From IMG/VR virus record IMGVR_UViG_3300017963_000316, positions 1 to 54,666 of that record: a stretch of DNA of 54,666 nt; one strand, 5' to 3'. The notes under the pieces were generated by a model. It worked only from the letters and a program-made list of their open reading frames with translations. It did no database searches and was not told where the DNA came from. The DNA is from a virus. A program made the translations under genes and the position numbers. This document shows, piece by piece, positions 7,208 to 15,254 of this stretch (the first letter of the stretch is position 1; the number at the start of each line of letters is the position of its first letter).

Positions 7208-7925
7208 AGGAAAATGTGAGGAATGTCCACTAATCCAAGCAATATTAGTTCCATCAGAGCTACACGATAAATCTAAGGTGTTGTTCTTGGCAGAAGCACC
7301 AGGTTATCACGAAGCAAAAGAGGGTAGACCCCTAGTTGGTGTGGCAGGTCAAGACTTTAATCGCATTATGACGGATTGTGGAGCAAAACGAGAGGACGGA
7401 AATTACATCAATGCTGTCACTTGTAGACCTACAAAAGTTGTGGATGGCAAAACCTATAATCGTACACCAACTGATGTGGAGATACGGTGCTGTAATGATA
7501 GATTATACTATGAGGTAGAGGCACTATCGCCTGTGGTCATTGTCTGCATGGGGAAGATACCCTATGTTGCTTTGGGTGGTAATTCAAAAGTTGCAATGAA
7601 AGATATTGTAGGAACTAGGTTTATTTGGCGACAAAAATACAGTGTAATTGTAACTTATCATCCAGCGGCAATTGCACATTCTGGTGGTACTGGAACTGAG
7701 CGAGGCAAAGTAATAAGGGATGAAATTGAGAAAGCGGTGAAGGAAGCATTGAGCATTAAGCACGCAGACAAACAGATGCGATTGCTCGATGCACCCATTG
7801 TGTTTGACCCTAAGCTTCAACCAATATTGGTTGATATGGAAAAGCAGAAGATAAATTGTAATCTGTGGTGGAAAGACCCAAGTAAGTGCGATAAATGCAA
7901 GCAAAAATTTTATTGCTTTAGATAA
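7191..7925 (+). CDS. Family 4/5-type uracil-DNA glycosylase with C-terminal CxxC tag
   Basis: A 244-residue protein. Residues 1-185 match iron-sulfur uracil-DNA glycosylases: CEEC at 9-12 and two later cysteines (AVTCRPT and the CC near 100) as the 4Fe-4S ligands, LAEAPG...GRPLVGVAG as motif A, and TYHPAA as the C-terminal active-site motif. The enzyme removes uracil from DNA. A 50-residue extension ends in a truncated micro-motif (CDKCKQKFYCFR) right at the C-terminus. The start is GTG. A tag on a known enzyme is useful evidence that the motif is modular. Confidence 0.85.
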   Translation: MEKAPKGKCEECPLIQAILVPSELHDKSKVLFLAEAPGYHEAKEGRPLVGVAGQDFNRIMTDCGAKREDGNYINAVTCRPTKVVDGKTYNRTPTDVEIRCCNDRLYYEVEALSPVVIVCMGKIPYVALGGNSKVAMKDIVGTRFIWRQKYSVIVTYHPAAIAHSGGTGTERGKVIRDEIEKAVKEALSIKHADKQMRLLDAPIVFDPKLQPILVDMEKQKINCNLWWKDPSKCDKCKQKFYCFR

Positions 7926-7926
7926 A

Positions 7927-8250
7927 ATGGAACGAAAAACAATACTAATAAAAAATGATGTTTATGATGATAGACCTTTTTATATCAAAAAAGTAATCTG
8001 TCATAACCTAGAGCATCCAGAGCTTTGTGAGCAGTGCCGATTAAGGTTTAAGTGCTATAGTGTAAGGGCTAAGAATGAGAGTGTCTTAAATGCTAGTGAC
8101 ATTGAGGTTATGTTAAGTACAATATTGAACACAAATAAAGAGCACAAAAATTATCTGGAAGCACAGTTTATGATGGAAGAATATATGTTTGGGCATCAAT
8201 TGGATTTGACAGATGCGGCTATGGTGAAGGTATGGATGAGCAACAGGTAG
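7927..8250 (+). CDS. CxxC-tag protein
   Basis: A 107-residue protein with the micro-motif at residues about 36-49 (CEQCRLRFKCYSVR). The N-terminal 30 residues form a likely beta pair, and the C-terminal half is helical. No family is recognised. It starts 1 nt after the glycosylase stop and overlaps the next gene by 19 nt. Confidence 0.6.
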   Translation: MERKTILIKNDVYDDRPFYIKKVICHNLEHPELCEQCRLRFKCYSVRAKNESVLNASDIEVMLSTILNTNKEHKNYLEAQFMMEEYMFGHQLDLTDAAMVKVWMSNR

Positions 8251-8576
8251 AACCGAGAACAATAAAAGTTCTTGGTGATGGTGAAGAAAGAAATAGAGAA
8301 ATTGAGAGGTATCGTGACTTTATCTGCTTTGGCAGAAAGAATGTAGATGAAGTTTGTGGTAATTGTAAGCTACGCTTCGCTTGTTTTTCTACACGTGATG
8401 ATATAGAAATACCAGTAAGAGAGTTCCGCAAGAGAAGCATTAAAGATGTAACTGTTAAGATGGTTGCAAATAAATATTCTGCTTTAAGATACAAATTCAG
8501 GAAAGCAAAGAATTGGCAGGATAGAGATAGAGTACAAATAGACTTTGAAAAGGTGGTGAGGAAAGATGACGTGTGA
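8232..8576 (+). CDS. CxxC-tag protein
   Basis: A 114-residue basic protein with the micro-motif at about residues 38-52 (CGNCKLRFACFSTRD). The flanking sequence is not recognised. Its end overlaps the kinase gene by 11 nt, where GAGGAAAG supplies the kinase ribosome binding site. Confidence 0.6.
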   Translation: MDEQQVEPRTIKVLGDGEERNREIERYRDFICFGRKNVDEVCGNCKLRFACFSTRDDIEIPVREFRKRSIKDVTVKMVANKYSALRYKFRKAKNWQDRDRVQIDFEKVVRKDDV

Positions 8577-9276
8577 ATATACTCCGCCGAAAGTGTTTGA
8601 GTTTAGTCCAGAGGCAAACAAACAAGTTGTGTATCTAAGTGGACCTCATGGCGTTGGTAAGTCTACTTTAATAGAGGACTTGAAAAGCTTTGACAGGAAA
8701 AGAATCGTAGAGCAAATTGCTCATATGGAAGGACTTACTGACAATGTTAGCCGTCAGATTTGGCGAAACGCTCTACATTGCATTGAACATAGGGAGAATT
8801 TGAACTACGTAATGAACCAACCACCAAACTCAGTGGTCATTGGAGATAGGTGTTTCTTAGACGACATAGCTTATGTTGATGCCTGTACTGAGCTTGGGTG
8901 GATAACACCAGAGCACAGAAAGGGAATTTTTGAGAATGCCGAATTTCAATATCAAATGTCAGGAACTCCAAAACCAGAGAACTTTATTATCTTACTTCCT
9001 CCGATGGAGTGGAACATCGAGAGAATTGAAGAAAGATGGCAAGAAGGAATCCCTGCAAAATGGTGTGAGAAAAACTTCCATTACTTAGGTATTGTCCGAA
9101 AGCAATTTGAGCATCTTGGTTGGGCTTATAGCGATAAGGCTATAGTTGTTGAGGAAACTAGCCGAGAAGGTAGAGTTAAGAGAGTAAAAAATTGGTTAAA
9201 CGACCACAACTTAGAGGACTTTATCGTTGAGGGTAGAACCTATATTGAGGGTATAAGAAGTTCAGTCGGAAGTTAA
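8566..9276 (+). CDS. P-loop nucleotide kinase-like protein
   Basis: A 236-residue protein with a Walker A at about residues 26-34 (SGPHGVGKST) and VVIGDRCFLDDIAYVDAC, which fits the DRxxLDxxAY box of phage (deoxy)nucleoside/nucleotide kinases (AAA_28-like). A later IERIEERWQEG stretch would be the lid. The likely role is nucleotide salvage or 5' end phosphorylation; the substrate cannot be told. It is followed by a structured intergenic RNA. Confidence 0.7.
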   Translation: MTCEYTPPKVFEFSPEANKQVVYLSGPHGVGKSTLIEDLKSFDRKRIVEQIAHMEGLTDNVSRQIWRNALHCIEHRENLNYVMNQPPNSVVIGDRCFLDDIAYVDACTELGWITPEHRKGIFENAEFQYQMSGTPKPENFIILLPPMEWNIERIEERWQEGIPAKWCEKNFHYLGIVRKQFEHLGWAYSDKAIVVEETSREGRVKRVKNWLNDHNLEDFIVEGRTYIEGIRSSVGS

Positions 9277-9280
9277 ATAT

Positions 9281-9392
9281 GGCGGTGCGTAACAAATAAG
9301 TAAAGGGTGAAGATACCAGTAGATAGCAGAGGTAACGTTGCTGTGAAGTAGATGGGAAAATAGCCTCCCAGGTGTGATGTCTGGTCACTGCC
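9281..9392 (+). ncRNA. Candidate multi-branched structured RNA
   Basis: The 126-nt gap before the next gene folds on paper into a closed multi-branch structure. GGCGGTG (9281-9287) pairs with CACTGCC (9386-9392), ACCAG (9315-9319) pairs with CTGGT (9381-9385), and inside are AGCA/TGCT and GGGA/TCCC-type hairpins. No open frame or promoter is seen. It may be a cis-regulatory leader of the zinc-ribbon gene at 9403, or a processed RNA. Confidence 0.5.
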
Positions 9393-9402
9393 ACCAATAA
9401 AA

Positions 9403-9678
9403 ATGAGTAACGGTTATTATAAAATATGTCCTAAATGTTGGAGAAAGTATGGAAGGCACTTTACTTGGTGTCTAGATTGCACTCCTAGAGCCAAACTAGA
9501 CGAAAAGGGGAGGTTTCCATCTGACTCCTACAAAACACGATATGGCACAATCCGTTCGAGGGATAGGGTAAATCTACATTTCTGTTGTAGTAAGCAACTC
9601 CCTTTAGACAAGAGGTTGTCTATATGTGACAAATGTAGGACAAGATTTAAGTGTTTCACCGAGGCTGAAGATAATTAA
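9403..9678 (+). CDS. Zinc-ribbon protein with C-terminal CxxC tag
   Basis: A 91-residue basic protein with an N-terminal ribbon (CPKCWRKY...CLDC, residues 9-26) and the micro-motif at the C-terminus (CDKCRTRFKCFTEA). It is the first gene after the structured RNA. Its stop abuts the next ATG. Confidence 0.65.
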   Translation: MSNGYYKICPKCWRKYGRHFTWCLDCTPRAKLDEKGRFPSDSYKTRYGTIRSRDRVNLHFCCSKQLPLDKRLSICDKCRTRFKCFTEAEDN

Positions 9679-10073
9679 TGAAGTCATTATCTACAGGTAT
9701 TGTAAGAAAAGTCGAACCTATTGGTATGAATGACCCAAGACGAGTAAGACCAATGGATGGCGAACGAATTGTGTTTCATGTAGTCAGTCGGCATTCCACA
9801 TTTCATTATGACCAAGATTTCGGATGCAGACCAGTGATGAAAGAGCATTGCGACTCTTGCCCCTATAGGTTTGAATGTTTTACCATTAGAGAAAATCCTA
9901 ATGGAGATGGTAGTGAGCTTATTCAGATAGAGTTCAAAGGTGAGACTCTTGGAAGTTTTCCGAATTATTGGCGTACACCAGAACCTACAGCAAATGAACT
10001 TGAAGCTTATCTTTGGGGGAGGTCTAATGGACGGCTTCAAATGAGAACTTCAAGAGGTGGTGGATGGAGATAA
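9678..10073 (+). CDS. CxxC-tag protein
   Basis: A 131-residue protein with the micro-motif in the middle (CDSCPYRFECFTIREN, about 57-72). The N-terminus is beta-rich and basic, and the C-terminus ends in a basic RTSRGGGWR tail. Not recognised beyond the motif. Confidence 0.6.
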   Translation: MKSLSTGIVRKVEPIGMNDPRRVRPMDGERIVFHVVSRHSTFHYDQDFGCRPVMKEHCDSCPYRFECFTIRENPNGDGSELIQIEFKGETLGSFPNYWRTPEPTANELEAYLWGRSNGRLQMRTSRGGGWR

Positions 10074-10090
10074 ATTAAAGGAGGCTAAAA

Positions 10091-10684
10091 ATGGGAACAA
10101 GGCATCTAATTTGTGTGGTAAAGGATGGGGATTATAAGGTTGCTCAATATGGGCAATGGGATGGTTACCCTAGTGGACAAGGTGTGGATATATTAAACTT
10201 CTTGGCAAGCATGGATAGAAAACTCTTTGAGTCCAAAGTAGACTTACTCTCATGGATAACTGATGATGAGCTTCAAGAGCAATGGAGAGAGTGTGGAGCT
10301 AACGATAACTCAGGTTTTGTTACAATGGAAGTAGCCGATAAGCACAATCTACTCTATCCAGAGAATAGTCGGGACACAGGGGCAAAGTTACTTGGGATTA
10401 TACAGGATGCAGATAGACCTATTAAGCTAGTTAATCAAGTCAAGTTTGCTGGTGACTCTTTATTCTGTGAGTGGGCATATGTTATTGACCTTGATAAGAA
10501 TGTACTCGAAGTCTACGAAGGTTTCAACAAAGAGCCTCATCAGGGTGAAAGGTTCAGTGATTTTGAGAGAGACAAAGAAGATAGCGAATATTATCCTGTG
10601 AAGCTTGCACAGACATTTGACCTAAACAACCTGCCATCTGTGGAAGATTTCTTATCAATACTTGAGCCTAATGAAGAAGAATGA
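10091..10684 (+). CDS. Conserved phage/bacterial hypothetical (MGTRHL family)
   Basis: A 197-residue protein beginning MGTRHLICVVKDG and continuing YKVAQYGQWDGYPSGQG, an N-terminus I associate with a widely distributed hypothetical family found in phages and bacteria. No catalytic signature is known to me. It has an excellent ribosome binding site (AAAGGAGG, 8 nt before ATG). Its stop overlaps the following mini-gene. Confidence 0.7.
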   Translation: MGTRHLICVVKDGDYKVAQYGQWDGYPSGQGVDILNFLASMDRKLFESKVDLLSWITDDELQEQWRECGANDNSGFVTMEVADKHNLLYPENSRDTGAKLLGIIQDADRPIKLVNQVKFAGDSLFCEWAYVIDLDKNVLEVYEGFNKEPHQGERFSDFERDKEDSEYYPVKLAQTFDLNNLPSVEDFLSILEPNEEE

Positions 10685-10860
10685 TAAGAAAAGTACAAGC
10701 ACCGAACCGATGCCCTATATTCTGCAACAATAAGTGTAATACGTGTGTTAAACGTTACCTGTGTTACACTGTTGCTGAGGGTATTGTCTTAGATGTTACA
10801 ATACCTGAATGGTATAAGATTACCAATGCACTAGAGTTTAAGAAAATAGCCGAAGATTAG
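10681..10860 (+). CDS. 59-residue CxxC-tag protein
   Basis: A short gene starting with ATG in the ATGATAA overlap with the previous stop. The product has a cysteine-rich N-terminus (CPIFCNNKC) running into a variant micro-motif with tyrosine in place of phenylalanine (CNTCVKRYLCYT, residues 19-30). The motif copy itself supports that this frame is translated. The stop lies 2 nt before the -35 of the next promoter. Confidence 0.75.
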   Translation: MIRKVQAPNRCPIFCNNKCNTCVKRYLCYTVAEGIVLDVTIPEWYKITNALEFKKIAED

Positions 10861-10862
10861 GC

Positions 10863-10891
10863 TTGACATTGCTCATGGCATGTGTTATAAT
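10863..10891 (+). promoter_or_regulatory. Shared-type promoter, near-leaderless transcript
   Basis: TTGACA at 10863-10868, TATAAT at 10886-10891, 17 bp spacer containing TGGCATGTG. The next ATG is at 10901, nine nucleotides after the -10, so the RNA would begin at or within about 3 nt of the start codon. Confidence 0.85.
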
Positions 10892-10900
10892 AAGGACAGA

Positions 10901-11260
10901 ATGAAAGAAGATTTATACGTAGTAAGACTCTATGACGGTTTCGATAACGAATGGATTGATGTGTCCGAAGCTGTGTCTAAAGATGGGGCAGATAGGATAT
11001 GGAATGAGAAAACGAAGAACGGAACTGAAAAGACAAAATTTGATGATATAGACTATTATAGAATATTTCCAGCAGATACCGTAATGTTTTTTTTCACAGG
11101 AGGGAAGGGAGAAACGTGGCAAAGATTAAAGCTTTTAGGTCACCGAACTACAACTTCATTTTTAACATGGAAGATGGTTTCTTTGCAAGGTGGGGTAAAA
11201 CCCAAGAAGATGATCCCGAATATGCCCCATTTGGACCTGAAATTCTTGATATTGAAATAA
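10901..11260 (+). CDS. Small hypothetical protein with possible frameshift at a T8 run
   Basis: From ATG at 10901 the first 62 codons look like a normal small acidic protein. At 11087-11094 there is a run of eight T. The zero frame then continues 145 nt into the next gene with a poor-looking tail. A +1 shift at the run would stop at 11129, giving the short overlap usual here. A -1 shift would fuse it in frame to the radical SAM protein. It is therefore either a programmed shift, an assembly homopolymer error, or a real long overlap. Confidence 0.5.
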   Translation: MKEDLYVVRLYDGFDNEWIDVSEAVSKDGADRIWNEKTKNGTEKTKFDDIDYYRIFPADTVMFFFTGGKGETWQRLKLLGHRTTTSFLTWKMVSLQGGVKPKKMIPNMPHLDLKFLILK

Positions 11261-12147
11261 GCACTATTTGTTCACGTGGTTGCCCTTGGTGTTACAAATC
11301 AAATGGTTATTACCAGGGTAAAAATATGTCATTTGAGACTTTCAAAATAATGTTCGATAAATTTCCTAAACACCTCACTCAGATTGCGTTTGGAATAGGG
11401 GACATTGATGCTAACCCTGACCTGTGGAAAATCATGGATTATTGTAGGGAAAATAAGGTTATTCCAAATATTACAATCAATGGTGAACGGATGACTGATG
11501 ACCTCTATGACAGGTTAGCAAGAACCTGTGGAGCGATTGCGGTTAGTAAGTATGATAAAGACATCTGCTATAATGCAGTTAAGAGGCTATCAGATAGAGG
11601 TATGAAACAGGTAAATATACATGCTCTCCTTTCAAAAGAGACATATATGAATTGTTATAATACACTCCTTGACAAAGTAATTGACCCCCGTCTGACGGGA
11701 TTGAGTGCAGTCGTGTTTCTGTGGTTAAAACCAAAAGGTGAGAAGAATAGTTTTCATCAACTCGATTCGATGAAAAGATTCCAAGACTTAATTGATACTG
11801 CTATGCAGACTGGTGGCAAGTTTGGTTTTGATAGCTGTACTGCACCCACTTTCCTAAGAGCAGTTGAAGGAAATCCAAACTTTGAGACATACAAAACTAT
11901 GTCAGAACCTTGCGAGAGTACCCTATTCTCTTATTACATAAATGTAGATGGGGTAGGTTTTCCGTGTAGTTTTTCGGAAGGAACTCCCGAATACAGAGGA
12001 GTGGATGTGATTGGATGTGATGATTTCCTTCGAGACGTGTGGAACTCAGAGGAGAGTATAAAATTCCGCACTCGTGTAATGAGTAATAAAGACCACAACG
12101 GATGCAGAATGTGTCCAGTTTACAACTTAGGGTGGGGGAAGAAATAA
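11116..12147 (+). CDS. Radical SAM protein with SPASM-like C-terminus
   Basis: A 343-residue protein. CSRGCPWC at about residues 52-59 is the CxxxCxxC motif binding the SAM-cleaving 4Fe-4S cluster, followed by a TIM-barrel-like body. The C-terminal 90 residues carry further cysteines (PCESTLF, FPCSFSEG, and CRMCPVYNLGW at the end) in a SPASM/twitch-like layout for auxiliary clusters. Such enzymes modify peptides or proteins. The start is GTG with AGGAGGGAAGGG upstream. The substrate is unknown. It is the only radical SAM protein in the window and is surrounded by many repeated-motif proteins. Confidence 0.8.
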   Translation: MAKIKAFRSPNYNFIFNMEDGFFARWGKTQEDDPEYAPFGPEILDIEISTICSRGCPWCYKSNGYYQGKNMSFETFKIMFDKFPKHLTQIAFGIGDIDANPDLWKIMDYCRENKVIPNITINGERMTDDLYDRLARTCGAIAVSKYDKDICYNAVKRLSDRGMKQVNIHALLSKETYMNCYNTLLDKVIDPRLTGLSAVVFLWLKPKGEKNSFHQLDSMKRFQDLIDTAMQTGGKFGFDSCTAPTFLRAVEGNPNFETYKTMSEPCESTLFSYYINVDGVGFPCSFSEGTPEYRGVDVIGCDDFLRDVWNSEESIKFRTRVMSNKDHNGCRMCPVYNLGWGKK

Positions 12148-12259
12148 GGACATAAGTAGTTCCTATTAAACATTTCCGTTATTACTACTCGTCCTTTGCA
12201 AAATAACGGCAGAAGCAGTTCCTATTTTATTTACAGTTAGTGAAATTATACTGCTCGCC
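12146..12259 (+). promoter_or_regulatory. Tandem-hairpin cis-regulatory RNA motif, copy A
   Basis: Two similar hairpins lie in the leader of the 630-residue gene. Hairpin 1 pairs AAGGAC (12146-12151) with GTCCTT (12191-12196) and GTAGT (12156-12160) with ACTAC (12184-12188). Hairpin 2 pairs GGC (12208-12210) with GCC (12257-12259) and GCAGT (12215-12219) with ACTGC (12250-12254). Both have AxAA on the 5' side of the internal loop, TC on the 3' side and TTCCTATT after the inner stem. CCGTTATT (12176-12183) can also pair with AATAACGG (12202-12209), a possible pseudoknot or switch. A second copy is at 45195-45332. Confidence 0.65.
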
Positions 12260-12274
12260 GATTTGGAGAAAGAA

Positions 12275-14167
12275 ATGGAAGCAACAATTAAATTATTTAG
12301 AGCATTACCTATTGAGAATAAGGTGGTATCAAAGTCAGTTAGCAAACGACTAAAGGCACAACATGCTGATGTGATAAAAAAGACTATTAAACATGGTTTC
12401 ATCTTCACAGAAGATGTGTTTGCCAACTATTCTAACTATGATGAACTGATTGCACTGGTTACAAAAACAGTTGGTCTAACAGCAGAGCAGATGAATAGTT
12501 CTTTCCATAAGTCATGGAAGAAGGTGAAGGATGCCAGTATAGAACAGCTAGTCATAGAACAAATTATGCACTACTTTACCACATATGGTTTTGAAGCTCT
12601 TGGTATTGATAGCGACTTTGTTTATATTCCCGATGAAGCGTTAAATATCCCAAAGATAAAGTTAGACAAAATACAGCTTACCATAATTAAGGGATATACC
12701 AAAGATGAACTCAAGGAAAAGTTGCTTTCATTATTGGAGACTGGAATTGCTTTGGCTGAAGATACAATAGAAGCTGTCGTAGAGGTAGCAATGTATGTTG
12801 GTCTTAGCGATTTTGACAGAGTAAGGAATAAGGAAGTTAAAGCGGCATTATATGATTACTCAGGACTAATTCCAGAGAACCCAACCGAGTTCTTGAGGTA
12901 TGCCATTTTCAAAGCAACAAGCACAACATTGCTGATAAAGAGTCCTGCCGTGATTGCGTCAATCAAGGATAGCAACAATTTGAATGTTACCAAGTTATTT
13001 GATGATTACGAAAAGAAATATGGTCTGGTAAGACTAGCAGAGATATTCTACAGGTTCAAACCATTGTTCTTGGCGTTCAGGACTAATGCTAGGATGAAAG
13101 TCTTAGTAAACAAGATAAGAAGGCTTGCTGTTAAATATCATAAACCAATGCCAATTGATGTTCTTAATAATGTTACAAGCATTATTGCAACTAATGGTTT
13201 TATCAGCGAGGCACGTCTTAATGAGGAACTTGCTAGAGTAAATGTGTTCAGAAAGATACGTCTAGCATACGCTTTGAAGTTCAGGACAAAAGATGTAGAG
13301 TCAATTCTATACAGAATAAGAAACGGTAAGGGATATGCTACTGCATTCAGCTTTAACAAACAAGCTGAAGCTGAAGAAGCATTAAAAATCGTACTAGACT
13401 CAATTGCCAATGACATTAGCAAGAATGTAAAGGGTAAGAAGATATACATTCCAGACACTATAAATTATAGTCTACCCGCAACCGAGAAGCAATTCACTGG
13501 TAATCTACCTTCTGGAAGTTATGTAGCAATACCTGATGATATGATTGCTGGTATACATTGGAATAATGTAAAAGGTCACAGAATTGACCTTGACTTATCT
13601 TTAATCTCACTAGGTGGTAAGTTAGGGTGGGATGCGTATTATCGTGACGAGGGTAGAAGTACGTTATTCTCAGGAGACGTAACTGATGCTCGAAACGGTG
13701 CGTCAGAGCTTTTCTATGTAAAGAAACAAGAAAAACAAGCTTACATTATGAACGTAAATTACTTTAACTTCGATAAGAATGTACCAGTACCATTCAAGAT
13801 ACTCGTGGCAAAGGAAGCAGTTAGGGATTTCAAGAAGAACTATACTGTAAATCCTAACAATGTATTGGTAACAAGCAACACTGTAATTGATGAGAAGCAG
13901 AAAGTGTTGGGGTTATTGATAGCATCAAAGAAAGAGAACAGATTCTACTTTGCTGAGGTAAATATTGGAAAGTCAATAACATCACGTGAGACAGATTTCA
14001 CCAAGCATAGCAGACAATACCTAATAGATTACTATGAAAACACTATTGGACTGCGTGACGTTTTGGTTCAAGCTGGTGCAGAGCTTATCAGTGATAAGGC
14101 AAAAGCTGATATAGACTTATCTCCAGAAACTCTTGAAAAGGATACTATTTTAGGATTACTAAAATGA
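12275..14167 (+). CDS. Large protein of unknown function with weak TerD-like segment
   Basis: A 630-residue protein, helical for the first 370 residues. A stretch at about 420-510 (a line such as GHRIDLDLSLISLGGKLGWD, then LFSGDVTDARNGASELFYV) is weakly reminiscent of TerD/tellurium-resistance domains, which have DLD...GD...G patterns. I would not assign a function on this. The ATG at 12275 is chosen for the GGAG 6 nt upstream, placing it just after the tandem-hairpin RNA, which probably regulates it. Confidence 0.65.
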   Translation: MEATIKLFRALPIENKVVSKSVSKRLKAQHADVIKKTIKHGFIFTEDVFANYSNYDELIALVTKTVGLTAEQMNSSFHKSWKKVKDASIEQLVIEQIMHYFTTYGFEALGIDSDFVYIPDEALNIPKIKLDKIQLTIIKGYTKDELKEKLLSLLETGIALAEDTIEAVVEVAMYVGLSDFDRVRNKEVKAALYDYSGLIPENPTEFLRYAIFKATSTTLLIKSPAVIASIKDSNNLNVTKLFDDYEKKYGLVRLAEIFYRFKPLFLAFRTNARMKVLVNKIRRLAVKYHKPMPIDVLNNVTSIIATNGFISEARLNEELARVNVFRKIRLAYALKFRTKDVESILYRIRNGKGYATAFSFNKQAEAEEALKIVLDSIANDISKNVKGKKIYIPDTINYSLPATEKQFTGNLPSGSYVAIPDDMIAGIHWNNVKGHRIDLDLSLISLGGKLGWDAYYRDEGRSTLFSGDVTDARNGASELFYVKKQEKQAYIMNVNYFNFDKNVPVPFKILVAKEAVRDFKKNYTVNPNNVLVTSNTVIDEKQKVLGLLIASKKENRFYFAEVNIGKSITSRETDFTKHSRQYLIDYYENTIGLRDVLVQAGAELISDKAKADIDLSPETLEKDTILGLLK

Positions 14168-14337
14168 AAACAGCACTAGAATTTCCAACATATGTTGAGT
14201 GTCCAAGATGCGGCTCAAAGTATGACGAAACTGAGGTTGACATAACAAACATTGAGGAAAACATATTTGGGCAGGACACCGTGACCTTTGAGTGTCCAAG
14301 ATGTGGTGCAACTGTTCAATCTTTGAGGTACGGATGA
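14164..14337 (+). CDS. 57-residue double CPRCG zinc ribbon
   Basis: A short gene with two knuckles, CPRCGSK at residues 13-19 and CPRCGAT at 44-50, a complete four-cysteine zinc ribbon. The ATG overlaps the previous stop (ATGA) and the stop overlaps the next ATG (ATGA). It opens the SNSSSSSF array. Confidence 0.7.
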   Translation: MKTALEFPTYVECPRCGSKYDETEVDITNIEENIFGQDTVTFECPRCGATVQSLRYG

Positions 14338-14735
14338 AGATACGAAACGGCTTTGTAAGTAACAGTAGCAGTTCATCTTTCATGGTATCTTTACGTAAGT
14401 TATCAATAGAACAATTGTGCAAGATACTAAACCACCAAATTTGGGGTGAAAAGATGGGAATGGAGTATGCTAAATCAGATGCTTGGAACATAGAGATAAG
14501 GAACGGTGTGCTCTACGGTGATACATTCATGGATAACTTTGATATGGAAGCATTCATGGAAAAACTTGGTGTCACAGGTGTTGTATGGGGGCAGTTCGGT
14601 CATGGTGCAGAGTACAATGATGAGGAAGTAGAACCCTGTGACGAAATGTGTGACAACTGTCAGTTAAGGTTTGTATGCTATACTAATAGATGGAACGAAA
14701 AGGGAGACGAGGTAATAGACGATGAAGAAGTTTGA
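14334..14735 (+). CDS. SNSSSSSF-array protein 1, also carrying the CxxC tag
   Basis: A 133-residue protein starting MKIRNGFVSNSSSSSFMV, the N-terminal signature shared by nine genes in this stretch. Its C-terminus has the other window-wide motif (CDNCQLRFVCYTNR, about 105-118). It is the only protein in the window with both. The ATG at 14334 (ATGA overlap) is chosen because all array members begin at this methionine. Confidence 0.8.
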   Translation: MKIRNGFVSNSSSSSFMVSLRKLSIEQLCKILNHQIWGEKMGMEYAKSDAWNIEIRNGVLYGDTFMDNFDMEAFMEKLGVTGVVWGQFGHGAEYNDEEVEPCDEMCDNCQLRFVCYTNRWNEKGDEVIDDEEV

Positions 14736-15102
14736 AACCAGTTGTGATATGGGAAGCATCAAAATATTTAATGCTACAATGTCATGTTTCTTTGATAATG
14801 GTATTGGTGACGTACCAACGGTTGTCTACATTCAAGATGGCGAAGACCCAATACCTGCACTAAAGAAAGACCCAACAAGAGTAGAATTGTCACCATTTGC
14901 TCCACTTAGTGGCTCTGAGTTACATGCTAAAGGTAAAGCAGAATTCTTAGGTCATTTTACAGTAAAGAAGGAAGCTTATCTGGCTGATTATGATTGTTCA
15001 GACTACCCCCTGTACACGTTTGGTAAAGGTCGCTGGTTCGTTTATCGTTATGAAGATGCGGTTTTAATTATAGAGAAAGCAGATGAGGATTTGCACGCAT
15101 GA
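14722..15102 (+). CDS. Hypothetical protein
   Basis: A 126-residue acidic protein, beta-rich, not recognised. The middle (DGEDPIPALKKDPTRVELSPFAPL, then FLGHFTVKKEAYLADYDCSDYP) reads like a small globular fold. It overlaps the neighbour on each side by 4-14 nt within the array operon. Confidence 0.6.
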   Translation: MKKFETSCDMGSIKIFNATMSCFFDNGIGDVPTVVYIQDGEDPIPALKKDPTRVELSPFAPLSGSELHAKGKAEFLGHFTVKKEAYLADYDCSDYPLYTFGKGRWFVYRYEDAVLIIEKADEDLHA

Positions 15103-15254
15103 CTAAGATAAATATGAAAAGAAGTGAGGCTCTTGAATGGGTCAAACTTGGTATAGAAAGAGGAAACTATGAAGCCGCTCTTAGCATATTGAATGATTTG
15201 ATAGAACAAGAGAAGAAACACGAAGAAGAACAGGAGGAAAAGAGTGAAGATTAG
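15099..15254 (+). CDS. 51-residue helical protein
   Basis: A short gene (ATG at 15099, ATGA overlap with the previous stop) encoding a helical, TPR-like repeat fragment (EALEWVKLGIERGNYEAALSI) with an acidic, lysine-rich tail. The stop overlaps the next gene's GTG start region by 11 nt, and the AGGAGG inside it serves as that gene's ribosome binding site. Confidence 0.6.
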   Translation: MTKINMKRSEALEWVKLGIERGNYEAALSILNDLIEQEKKHEEEQEEKSED

